A stretch of DNA of 49,966 nucleotides, taken from CAYSCS01 sp964429695 (GTDB lineage Bacteria > Acidobacteriota > Aminicenantia > Aminicenantales > Aminicenantaceae). Made by a program: the position numbers and the translations under genes. The stretch spans positions 1-49,966 of the forward strand of contig CAYSCS010000033.1 of assembly GCA_964429695.1 (NCBI GenBank), written 5' to 3'. Positions 27,530 to 35,442 of the stretch are shown one piece after another. Every line of letters starts with the position of its first letter. Position 1 is the stretch's first letter. The notes under the pieces were generated by a model, which searched no databases, had not been told where the DNA came from, and saw only the letters and a program-made list of their open reading frames with translations.

Positions 27530-27556
27530 CTAGTCCACTTTTAAAATTTAACAACG

Positions 27557-27570
27557 GATTTTTCTAGCCA
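27557..27570. repeat. Right flanking direct repeat of the dead IS
   Basis: Partner of 26161-26174 (13 of 14 identical, same orientation); it starts 3 bases after the right IS end and 27 bases before the lipoprotein stop codon. Confidence 0.55.
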
Positions 27571-27597
27571 GATAGAAAAGCGAAGATTCAAAGAGAG

Positions 27598-28029
27598 TTA
27601 TTTCTTCAAGTTCTTGTCTAAGGACTCTAAAAATTTCTTGATACTTTTGCTGCTCAGACCATAATCATAAAATTGTCCTTCTTGAATGGCTTGACAATAA
27701 ACTAAAATTTTATCGCCTTCCTGCTTAATTGTTATAAAAAGCTTAGGGTCTCTTACTTGGAGAAGCGTCTTCTTCTCTTTTCTGGCTTGAATTATTCCCT
27801 TCTTCTCGCTGAAGGCAGGAAGGCTGATTCCTTTATCCTGTTGCCAAACAAAGTATTCTAGCTCTTTCAAAGCACTCAAGGATGCATTCCAAACTTCATC
27901 AAAGGTATATTTTTTATAGACTCCAGTGCCTTCTTTTTTTACTTTCATCGAGGCACATGAACAGAGAATAAAAGTGAAGAAAATTGTGATAGTCTTAATA
28001 AATGCTTTTTTATTTTTGTGTCTCACCAT
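27598..28029 (-). CDS. Small lipoprotein of unknown function
   Basis: A 143-residue protein with a basic N-terminus, a hydrophobic stretch and a lipobox LCSC, giving lipidation at C25 after signal peptidase II. The mature part (YTFDEVWNASLSALKELEY...IIQARKEKK...ITIKQEGDKILVYCQAIQEGQF) has the alternating pattern of a small alpha/beta envelope domain; I recognise no named family with confidence. It is on the same strand as the kinase operon and, without the insertion sequence, would have ended about 60 bases before the operon promoter. It may therefore be part of the same signalling system. No Shine-Dalgarno site is seen; a TATCAT -10-like box (28048-28043) lies close to the ATG. Confidence 0.7.
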   Translation of the reverse strand: MVRHKNKKAFIKTITIFFTFILCSCASMKVKKEGTGVYKKYTFDEVWNASLSALKELEYFVWQQDKGISLPAFSEKKGIIQARKEKKTLLQVRDPKLFITIKQEGDKILVYCQAIQEGQFYDYGLSSKSIKKFLESLDKNLKK

Positions 28030-28142
28030 TATTTTTGACTAAATGATAAATTTAAGAGCACAAATTGTCAAGATTTTTGTCTTCGATGCTGAAAGCCATA
28101 TTTCCTTTATTCTTTATTTCAAGCTATAATATATTCAAAAAA
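28030..28142. promoter_or_regulatory. Divergent promoter region, short leaders
   Basis: Separates lipoprotein and cyclase-kinase genes. A perfect TATAAT lies at 28125-28130, 12 bases before ATG 28143, and TATCAT at 28048-28043 lies 13 bases before the lipoprotein ATG. Neither gene has a Shine-Dalgarno site, so both may be nearly leaderless. No convincing -35 boxes. Confidence 0.35.
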
Positions 28143-31100
28143 ATGTCAGGCGCTCAAAATAGCAAGAAAAAAAACAACTCTAAAAAAGAAAAGGAGCCAA
28201 TTTCTTACTCACACCCAGAGAAAAAAAGAGAAGACTCCAGAAAAAATAACCTTGATTATATAGGACTCACAAAGATTTCCCATGCTCAAATGGAACAATT
28301 CCGGAGAAAGCACGAATCTAAGGTCCTCACCATTCTCTTAAGCGACTTGGAAGGCTCTACGAAGCAACAAAGCGAACTCGGCAATCTAAGGGCTGCTGAA
28401 TTAGTTAAGGCCTATCAAGCTATTTTTCGTAAACTGTTGGAGTCTTATGAATGCCAGGAAATCTCAACTGCAGGAGATTCTTTCGTTGTTGTCTTTGCCA
28501 TGCCTTCTGAGGCAGTTAAATTTGCCCTAAATCTTCAGGCTGCTCTGCGCAAAGCTCGCAGCGAAATTCCGGATCTTCCTCAGGTCCGGATAGGAATTCA
28601 CCAGGGCCAGGTAGTAGTAGAAAAATCTCCTGATGGACAGAAGCCGATTGAAATCTATGGCGTTCAGGTATCGACTGCGGCCAGGATAATGGACCTTGGC
28701 AGAGGAGGTCAGATACTTTGCTCCCGTACTGTTTTTGATGATGCAAGGGCGATTCTTGAAAAAAATGACTTCAAAGGCCTATCTGAGATAAGCTGGTTAA
28801 ACCATGGTCCCTATCGATTTAAAGGCGTGCTCGAATCAAGCGAGGTGTGTGAAGTAGGAGAAAAGAGCTTTGCTCCTTTGCAGCCTCCACCTGCAACCAC
28901 AAAGAGTTGGCCTGTGGGTTATTCGGAAGAAATTCTGGGCTGGCGCCCATCCTCTGGAGAACTAGTCCCTGAAACAAATTGGATTCTTGTTGAAAGATTA
29001 GGAAAAGCAAAATCGGCTGAAGGAATATTCTCTCGTTATAAAGGTGAATTTGGTGAAGTCTGGAAGGCGTGGAATCCAAGCTCAAAGGCATACCAGGTGT
29101 TTAAGTTCTGCTTCAAACACGAATATCTGCGCATCTTAAAGAGAGAAGCTCGCTTGTTGAAGAAACTTCAGAAACATCATCACCCTAATATTGTCGAAGT
29201 TTATGATGTCACCGAGGGAGAGAAACCACCTCATTATCTTGAAATGGAATATGTCGAAGGGCCTTCTCTTGAAGAATGGTTAGAAACAAACCCCCAACTT
29301 GAAGATCGCTTAGAAATCATAGCTCAAGTAGCAGATGCACTCGACACGGTTCATGCTGCAGGAATATATCATCGTGACATAAAACCTTCAAACATCTTGC
29401 TCACTAAGAGAGAAGATGGAGCTCTCATAGCCAAGCTTAGTGATTTTGGTCTTGGAGCTGCAGAGGATAAGGACCTTCTCAAGAGTATTTCTTCAACCAG
29501 ATTAGAAGGAGTATCAGGCACTTGGGATTACATCGCTCCTGAAATACGCAAAGGTAAGCCAGCTTCAAAGCAGAGCGACCTTTACAGTCTAGGAGTTACT
29601 CTCTTTCAGGTGATAACAGGGGACATTCATCGACCTCTGGGTGACTGGGAAAAAGCTGTGCCCTGCGAGGTTCTTCGTGAAGATATACGCCGTTGCATCG
29701 CCAGTGATCCAGCAGATCGCTGGCAGAACGCTTCAGAGCTTGCACAGGCTCTGAGGGCTCATGACTCCCGCGTAAGGGAATTAGAGTTAAAAAGGGCGCA
29801 TGAAAAACAGAAAGCCAAAGCAAAGAAACTAAGATTAATTTCCTCAATCGCGGCCACAATTACCTTGATTATGATAGGGCTCGGAAGCTATGCCCTCCTT
29901 CAGAGACAAAAAGCAAGATGTCAGGCTATTATTGCCCAGAAGGAACGAGATGAAGCTGTTAAAGCAAAGAAAAGGATTGAAGAAGAGCTTTACTATTCCC
30001 AAGTACTCCTCGCCGAAAAAAACATGAAAGTACCTCGATATGACATTGCCCGAGAGCTCCTCTGGAACACACCCCCGCATCTTAGAAATTGGGAGTGGGG
30101 ACTTCTCTTAGAAAAATGCTATGCAGATTTATTAACTCTAGAAGGTCATGAGGGAGCCATCACCTCAATTGATTTTAGCCCCGATGGAGAAAGGCTACTC
30201 ACTGCTTCTGAAGATAAGACTGCTAGAATCTGGGACTTAAAGACAGGGAGAGAGATTCTACGTCTCTCAGGAGATGGAGCAGGAATTTATTTTGCGGAGT
30301 TTAGCGCAGATGGTAAGCTGGTCCTTACTGTATCCTCTGACCATAAAGCCCACATCTGGGATGGTTTATCAGGGGAAAAAATTTCTACTATCAACAAACA
30401 TCACTTACCATTCATCCTCCTTAAAAAAGGAACTAGCTCAAGAGGCCCGCTTTCAGATGAGGAAATTATTTCTTTCTGGGAGAAATCTTCTCTTAATAAC
30501 CTTTACAGTAATTTAAAAGAGTCAGATATAGACATCATATTTAAAAATGGATTGACTTTTACTTGGAATAAGCTAAGAGAGGAAGAATTTATTCGACTTT
30601 TCGAAACTCTTGATCAATCAATGGGAATAGTAAGTGCAAGATTCTCCCCCGATGGCTCATTCACCCTCGTCGCTTCTGGAAATGGGGGGATAACTCTCTT
30701 TGACCAAAAAAGGGGCAAAACGATTCTTGAGATAGAAGAACAGGATCCCACTCTCTTTCCTAACGCCTTCAAAACAACGGAAGGAGCTTGCCATTGGCTC
30801 ACATCAAAAAGGATGCTGACAGCACTCTTCAGTCCTGACGGAAAGGAAATCATTTCTTCTTCGAAAGATGGAGTCTTATCTTTCTGGGACGCAAAAACAG
30901 GAAAAAAAATAAAAATGTTCAAGGTCAACGAAGGACCAATAGTCAACGTAAGATTCAACAGAAGCGGCTCCAGAATGCTCACCGCCTCCACTGAAGGAAA
31001 AATGAAAATTTGGGAAACAGGTTCATGGAAAGAACTATTAAATTTTGGGGGGGCAGGCACAGGGCTTCTGGATGTTGTTTTTACGCCAGATGGAAGGTAT

Positions 31101-32501
31101 ATAGCAAGCTCTTCTCTTGACCTCATGGGATATATTTGGGATGGGCAAAATGGAAAGAAAATCTCCCACTTCATAGGTCGACCCCTTGCAGTTGACCCAG
31201 GGAGTAGATATTTGGCTGTCACCATTTTAGGTGGGGTTTCAATTATCGATATTCCCGATAGAAAAGAACTATTTAAAGTCGAAGGACATAGCTCATTAGT
31301 TGATTGTGCCAAGTTCAGCCCCGATGGAAGCATGATGGCGACTGCTTCTTCTGACTCCACAGCAAGAATCTGGGATGCTCACAAACCCCTCGATTCTATC
31401 CTCATTGTTGATGGCCAGGACCCTGTTAATAAAATTTCTCTAAGCCATGATAATAAACATCTTCTCACCTTCTCCTGGGGAAACTCAGTCAAAGTCTGGG
31501 ACGTTGAGAAGCAACGTCTTATTGTCGATGAAGAAGTCAGAAGAGGATTAAGCACGCAGGTATCCTTAGACTCAAAAGGGACTAAACTCGCTCTCCCTCT
31601 CCAAAACAATGAGGCTGTAATAATAGACTTAAATAATCTTGGAAAAAGGATTTTTCTAAAAGGACACAGAGGAGAAGTCATAAGCGTCAGGTTCAGTCCA
31701 GACGGCATGTTTGTCGTCACCACTTCTGAAGACCATACTGTAAAACTCTGGGAGACAACGAATGGCAAAGAAAGAATAACGTTTAAAGGACACGAAGATA
31801 CGGTCTGGGATGTTGACTTTAATCCTGATGGGGAGCGAATCCTCACTCAATCTCGAGATAGAACAGCAAGAATCTGGGACCTAAAAACAGGAAAACAAAA
31901 AGCCTCTCTCAAAGGCCATCTCTCTGGTCTTCATTCTGCCTTGTTCAGCCCGGATGGCACTCGAGTAGTAACGACTGCGGCAGAAACGGCAATCAAGATT
32001 TGGGATGCCTCAACAGGGAAGTTATTGAAAAACTTGACAGGTCATACGGCAAACCCTTGGCAGGCGTGTTTCAGTCCTGATGGAACTCTCGTTTTAAGTG
32101 CAGCTCGAGATAAAACCGCTAGAATATGGGATGTAGAAACTGGAAAAGAGCTTTTCACACTCAAGGGACATTCTGTCGGTGTTTATAGCGCAAGATTCAG
32201 CCCTGATGGAAGTCGCATCGTTACTACGGGAGGGTTAGATTCGAAAATTTGGGAAACAAGGACGGGACGTGAGCTTCTTTCCCTCGTTGGACACAGAGGA
32301 GGTGTAAACGATGCAATATTCAGCCAAGACGGTCGTCTCCTTATTACAGCTTCAGAGGATGGGACAGTGAGAATATGGAAGACTTCACCTTGGAAAGCGG
32401 ATGAACTTCCTGGTGATAAAGAAATGAGCTGGCGAGAGCGATACAGGCTTTGGCATTTCTCTCGCTATCAAGAAAATTTGAAAAAAAATAAGATATTTTA
32501 A
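28143..32501 (+). CDS. Cyclase-Ser/Thr kinase-TM-WD40 fusion
   Basis: A giant sensor or effector of 1452 residues from ATG 28143. The frame is open to TTG 28065, but that would add a hydrophobic N-terminus that would push the cytosolic enzymes outside, so I prefer 28143; ATG 28086 is also possible. Domains: class III nucleotide cyclase (about 55-240; metal-binding D68 in LLSDLEGST and D112 in TAGDSF), Hanks-type kinase (about 275-545; GEFGEV, K321, HRD 410-412, DFG 434-436, APE 465-467), coiled coil flanking one membrane helix (about 564-586), then about 16 WD40-like blades (about 664-1425; FSPDG...ARIWD). An unrelated insertion of about 75 residues (749-826) splits the early blades. Topology puts both enzymes in the cytosol and the propellers in the periplasm. 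No neighbour overlaps it. Confidence 0.85.
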   Translation: MSGAQNSKKKNNSKKEKEPISYSHPEKKREDSRKNNLDYIGLTKISHAQMEQFRRKHESKVLTILLSDLEGSTKQQSELGNLRAAELVKAYQAIFRKLLESYECQEISTAGDSFVVVFAMPSEAVKFALNLQAALRKARSEIPDLPQVRIGIHQGQVVVEKSPDGQKPIEIYGVQVSTAARIMDLGRGGQILCSRTVFDDARAILEKNDFKGLSEISWLNHGPYRFKGVLESSEVCEVGEKSFAPLQPPPATTKSWPVGYSEEILGWRPSSGELVPETNWILVERLGKAKSAEGIFSRYKGEFGEVWKAWNPSSKAYQVFKFCFKHEYLRILKREARLLKKLQKHHHPNIVEVYDVTEGEKPPHYLEMEYVEGPSLEEWLETNPQLEDRLEIIAQVADALDTVHAAGIYHRDIKPSNILLTKREDGALIAKLSDFGLGAAEDKDLLKSISSTRLEGVSGTWDYIAPEIRKGKPASKQSDLYSLGVTLFQVITGDIHRPLGDWEKAVPCEVLREDIRRCIASDPADRWQNASELAQALRAHDSRVRELELKRAHEKQKAKAKKLRLISSIAATITLIMIGLGSYALLQRQKARCQAIIAQKERDEAVKAKKRIEEELYYSQVLLAEKNMKVPRYDIARELLWNTPPHLRNWEWGLLLEKCYADLLTLEGHEGAITSIDFSPDGERLLTASEDKTARIWDLKTGREILRLSGDGAGIYFAEFSADGKLVLTVSSDHKAHIWDGLSGEKISTINKHHLPFILLKKGTSSRGPLSDEEIISFWEKSSLNNLYSNLKESDIDIIFKNGLTFTWNKLREEEFIRLFETLDQSMGIVSARFSPDGSFTLVASGNGGITLFDQKRGKTILEIEEQDPTLFPNAFKTTEGACHWLTSKRMLTALFSPDGKEIISSSKDGVLSFWDAKTGKKIKMFKVNEGPIVNVRFNRSGSRMLTASTEGKMKIWETGSWKELLNFGGAGTGLLDVVFTPDGRYIASSSLDLMGYIWDGQNGKKISHFIGRPLAVDPGSRYLAVTILGGVSIIDIPDRKELFKVEGHSSLVDCAKFSPDGSMMATASSDSTARIWDAHKPLDSILIVDGQDPVNKISLSHDNKHLLTFSWGNSVKVWDVEKQRLIVDEEVRRGLSTQVSLDSKGTKLALPLQNNEAVIIDLNNLGKRIFLKGHRGEVISVRFSPDGMFVVTTSEDHTVKLWETTNGKERITFKGHEDTVWDVDFNPDGERILTQSRDRTARIWDLKTGKQKASLKGHLSGLHSALFSPDGTRVVTTAAETAIKIWDASTGKLLKNLTGHTANPWQACFSPDGTLVLSAARDKTARIWDVETGKELFTLKGHSVGVYSARFSPDGSRIVTTGGLDSKIWETRTGRELLSLVGHRGGVNDAIFSQDGRLLITASEDGTVRIWKTSPWKADELPGDKEMSWRERYRLWHFSRYQENLKKNKIF

Positions 32502-32956
32502 GATCAAGTTTTGTTTTACGAACTTAACATTTGAAAATTTATAAAACTAAATCAAACCTGAAAGAGGCTTTAAATTTGCCTTTGAAATAGAATTAAAATA
32601 GGGGTGTAGAAACATAAAAAAGATATACATGAGACTAGAGACTCAGAATCCAAAGGAGACGCTGATTTGAAATTTAATCTCTCAGGCTCTTCTCCAAATT
32701 AGTTGGTGAAAATATGATATCTCGTCGAGCAGAGAAGACTAATAACTTCTTCCTTTTGTTAGAGTTCAGCCAATTTAAAACCCCTAAGAGATACTCCCTT
32801 CACACTCGCTTTGATATTTTGAATCTGAATCCTCCTCTTATTCCAATGAAATCTTGTAGTTACGCACCCAAATATTCTATTTTTTTATCAACTATGCGGA
32901 AGATGGTCCATCTTTCAAAAAAATATAAAGGAAAGAGAAAAATTTAATATTAGAAG
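32502..32956. other. Intergenic, no supported gene
   Basis: AT-rich spacer after the WD40 gene. A 77-codon frame inside it lacks a good ribosome-binding site and has low-complexity composition, so I do not call it. No hairpin terminator stands out. Confidence 0.45.
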
Positions 32957-33388
32957 ATGAAAAACGGAGTGAATTTAACACTCTCTGCAGGAATAGTAAT
33001 CCTCAGGAAAGAAAAGGATAAATGGAAATATCTCTTTCTAAGGGCATTTAAGAACTGGGATTTTCCTAAGGGAGAAGTGAAACCAGGAGAAGACCCTCTT
33101 GAAACTGCTAAGAGGGAAACAGAAGAGGAAACAGGGATTTCTGATTTGAAGTTTATCTTTGGTTATGTGTTCAAAGAAACAGAACCCTATAGAGGAGGGA
33201 AAAAAATCGCAAGGTATTATATCGCAGAAACCTCACAAAGAGAAATAGTCTTTTCCATAAATCCTGAGATCAAAGCCCCTGAGCACCAAGAATACCGATG
33301 GCTCAGTTATGAAGAAATAAAGGCTCTCTCCCCTCCTCGTCTCATCCCAATAATCGATTGGGCTCAGACACTTCTCAAGAAAAAGTAG
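32957..33388 (+). CDS. Nudix hydrolase, Ap4A-type
   Basis: A 143-residue Nudix enzyme. The Nudix box is complete: G39, E45, R53-E54, E57-E58, G60 (GEVKPGEDPLETAKRETEEETG). The preceding NWDFPKG is typical of diadenosine tetraphosphate (asymmetric) hydrolases, which remove Ap4A and related dinucleotides; other nucleoside diphosphate substrates are possible. Single gene with a weak AGAAG site. Nothing in its neighbours refines the role. Confidence 0.85.
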   Translation: MKNGVNLTLSAGIVILRKEKDKWKYLFLRAFKNWDFPKGEVKPGEDPLETAKRETEEETGISDLKFIFGYVFKETEPYRGGKKIARYYIAETSQREIVFSINPEIKAPEHQEYRWLSYEEIKALSPPRLIPIIDWAQTLLKKK

Positions 33389-33787
33389 AGCATCTCTTAC
33401 CACTTGCTGTTTTGAGTGTTTAATAACTATAACTAAAATTTGAGGGCTTTCTTGAAAATTTATTGTTGAAAATACGCATGAGGAATAAGAGAAAGAAAAA
33501 TATATCTTTTTTACTTCAAGATTTAAGATAATAAAAGCAAAAAAGTCCTTGCTTCGCAACTATCCCGGCTCTTAATCCAATTCTCTCCTCAATACTACCT
33601 TTCGGTTACTCATATCCCATAGAATGCTAATAATTTTTATCAGCTAATATGGAGATGAACCAATTAATTTAAAGATCAGAGAGAAAATTGTCTCTTTTTT
33701 CCTTTATTCTCTTTCATTTTCCCTAAGGAAGGACGCTAAGAATAACCCCCCATGCTCTAATTTTCCATCAAAAATAAGAAATTAACC
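33389..33787. other. Intergenic, no gene seen
   Basis: Spacer between the ends of the convergent Nudix and alcohol dehydrogenase genes. I see no conserved frame, tRNA or strong terminator. Confidence 0.45.
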
Positions 33788-34822
33788 TCATCTGCTGCTA
33801 ATTCTAAGGACTTTTGCTCCCCTTATCTTCCTCTCCTTTATTTCTCTGAGGGCAAGGTTTGCTTCTTTAAGCGAATAGAGCTGAACTTCAGGCCTAAGCT
33901 TAATTTCTGAAGCAATTTTCAGAAACTCTCTTACATCTTCTCTTGTAACATTGGCCACACTCTTTATTTCCTTCTCCATCCATAAATGGGAAGGATAATC
34001 CAAGCGGAGAAGATAGTCCTTATCAACATCCTCTTTGCGAATGGCATTGATAACGAGCCTTCCCCCACTTTCTAAGTTTTTAAGTGCCTCAACCACAGGC
34101 TTCCAAACAGGAGTTGTGTCGATAATGCTTTTGAGCATTACGGGCGAAGAATCTTCGATATTGCCCGACCACGTCGCTCCTAATTCAAGGGCAAATTTCT
34201 GTTCTTCCTTACTTCTGGCAAAGACATATACCCTTGTCCTCGGAAACTTATGTCTTACAATTTTTAAGACAATATGCGCCGAGGCTCCGAAGCCCATAAG
34301 ACCTAAATCATCTCCATCTACGAGGGTGGTTAACCTAAGCGAGCGTAACCCGATTGCACCGGCACAGAGAAAAGGGGCTGCTTCTTCCTCTGAAAAAATC
34401 TCTGGAATAATGAAAGCAAAATCTTCTGAAACCTTCATATATTCAGCATATCCTCCATTTTCATCTCTGCCAGTGGCCCTAAAATCAGGACAAAGATTTT
34501 CTCTTTTACTCAAGCAAAACTTACATTTTCCGCAGGCTGAATAAATCCAAGCAACACCCACTCTCTCTCCTCCCCTGAATTTCGTCACCTTGCTTCCAAC
34601 TCCTTCAACTCTCCCCACAACCTGATGCCCAAGAACTCGAGGAAGCTCTGGAGGAGAAGACCTCCCTTCAATCTCGTCAATCTCTGTATGACACACTCCG
34701 CAAGTTAGAACCTTGAGAAGAATCTCCTTTTCCTCTGGGCATGGCTTAGGTATCTCTCTTAACTCAAGAGGGTTTTCTTCCTCATCGAGGTTACATATTT
34801 TTGTCATCAACATGGCCTTCAT
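33788..34822 (-). CDS. Zinc-dependent alcohol dehydrogenase
   Basis: A medium-chain dehydrogenase of 344 residues. Catalytic zinc ligands C41, H66 and C153 and the structural zinc set C97, C100, C103, C111 are present. The Rossmann region around 175-190 reads GLMGFGASAHIVLKI, one glycine pattern off the classical GxGxxG. The usual GHE is GHQ (H66-Q67), as in some relatives. Members oxidise alcohols or reduce aldehydes with NAD(P). Total length and lack of long loops fit the AdhA-like, single-domain-partner type. AAGGAG site. Single gene. Confidence 0.87.
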   Translation of the reverse strand: MKAMLMTKICNLDEEENPLELREIPKPCPEEKEILLKVLTCGVCHTEIDEIEGRSSPPELPRVLGHQVVGRVEGVGSKVTKFRGGERVGVAWIYSACGKCKFCLSKRENLCPDFRATGRDENGGYAEYMKVSEDFAFIIPEIFSEEEAAPFLCAGAIGLRSLRLTTLVDGDDLGLMGFGASAHIVLKIVRHKFPRTRVYVFARSKEEQKFALELGATWSGNIEDSSPVMLKSIIDTTPVWKPVVEALKNLESGGRLVINAIRKEDVDKDYLLRLDYPSHLWMEKEIKSVANVTREDVREFLKIASEIKLRPEVQLYSLKEANLALREIKERKIRGAKVLRISSR

Positions 34823-35442
34823 TTTTAGAAATTCTCCTTTTTGATTTTAATCTGAGTTACTTGCTTATACCATAATGATTCAGCATCATCAAATTTCATT
34901 CTCCAATACTTTTTTTAATCTAATAAGAAACACTTCTTTTCAATGGAAAATTATTGGGGAAAGAATTAGCTATTCTTTCCTCTCTCCCTCTGTATTCTCA
35001 GTTCAAAATAAAATATAAGAGGTGGATGCTTTATTCTCCATAAAAGTTTCTGGGTCCTAGCTCAACTATCTTTTGTGATTTTTTAATATTAGGCCAGAAG
35101 CATTGAGAGACAATCAGAAAAACAAATTTAGAATTGCTTCTAACCAAGCCTTCTCCCCTAAAACTATTAAGCAATTAGATTTATCTTGCCTTGAAAGGCT
35201 ATTTATTCTCCTTTCTACACCTTAAAATTCAGATGTAGAATGACATTTACAATCCTCCATTCAGATGAAAAAAAGAATTAATTCATGGCCTACTATTAAT
35301 CCTTCGAGCTCGGGGGTACCCTTCATTTTGTCTCTTTATTTCTTCCTTCAAAATTATTTAGAGTGAATAATCAAGGGGACTGTTGACATAGAAAAAATTA
35401 AAGAGTAATTTCCATATAGAATTAAAAAAGGAGGATTGAGAG
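34823..35442. other. Long divergent spacer, no gene seen
   Basis: 620 bases between alcohol dehydrogenase and S9 peptidase starts. AT-rich apart from a short GC-rich patch at about 35302-35321. It must hold both promoters; the best is at 35383. No small gene with a ribosome-binding site was found. Confidence 0.45.
35383..35411 (+). promoter_or_regulatory. Candidate promoter of the S9 peptidase
   Basis: Perfect TTGACA (35383-35388), 17-base spacer and weak TAATTT (35406-35411), about 30 bases before the ATG. Confidence 0.35.

Larger units (their letters stand above)
26177..27553 (+). mobile_element. Degenerate insertion sequence
   Basis: About 1.38 kb, with higher G+C than its flanks, bounded by TGT...ACA. 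Imperfect terminal inverted repeats share TTAAAAGTkGACT: 26190-26202 at the left and 27532-27544 (reverse complement) at the right, 12 of 13 matching. A second copy of the motif, TTAAAGGTGGACT, lies inside the left end at 26223-26235. A decayed rve/DDE-type transposase fills the interior. The long direct repeats and the transposase type recall the group once pooled as ISNCY and now partly classed as IS1202-like; IS481-like is the alternative. It inserted between the lipoprotein gene and the kinase promoter. Confidence 0.7.

Noticed and set aside
30614..31360. 248-codon antisense frame over the WD40 repeats.
   Set aside because: Regular antisense openness is produced by the repeated WD40 codons; its translation is a repeated Ser/Pro-rich mirror of FSPDG units.
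32714..32947. 77-codon frame before the Nudix gene.
   Set aside because: No ribosome-binding site, AT-driven composition, no recognisable domain.
35302..35321. Patch resembling a cloning-vector polylinker (SacI- and KpnI-like sites close together).
   Set aside because: Three extra G residues interrupt the match, it covers only about 15 bases, and the flanks are ordinary AT-rich spacer.
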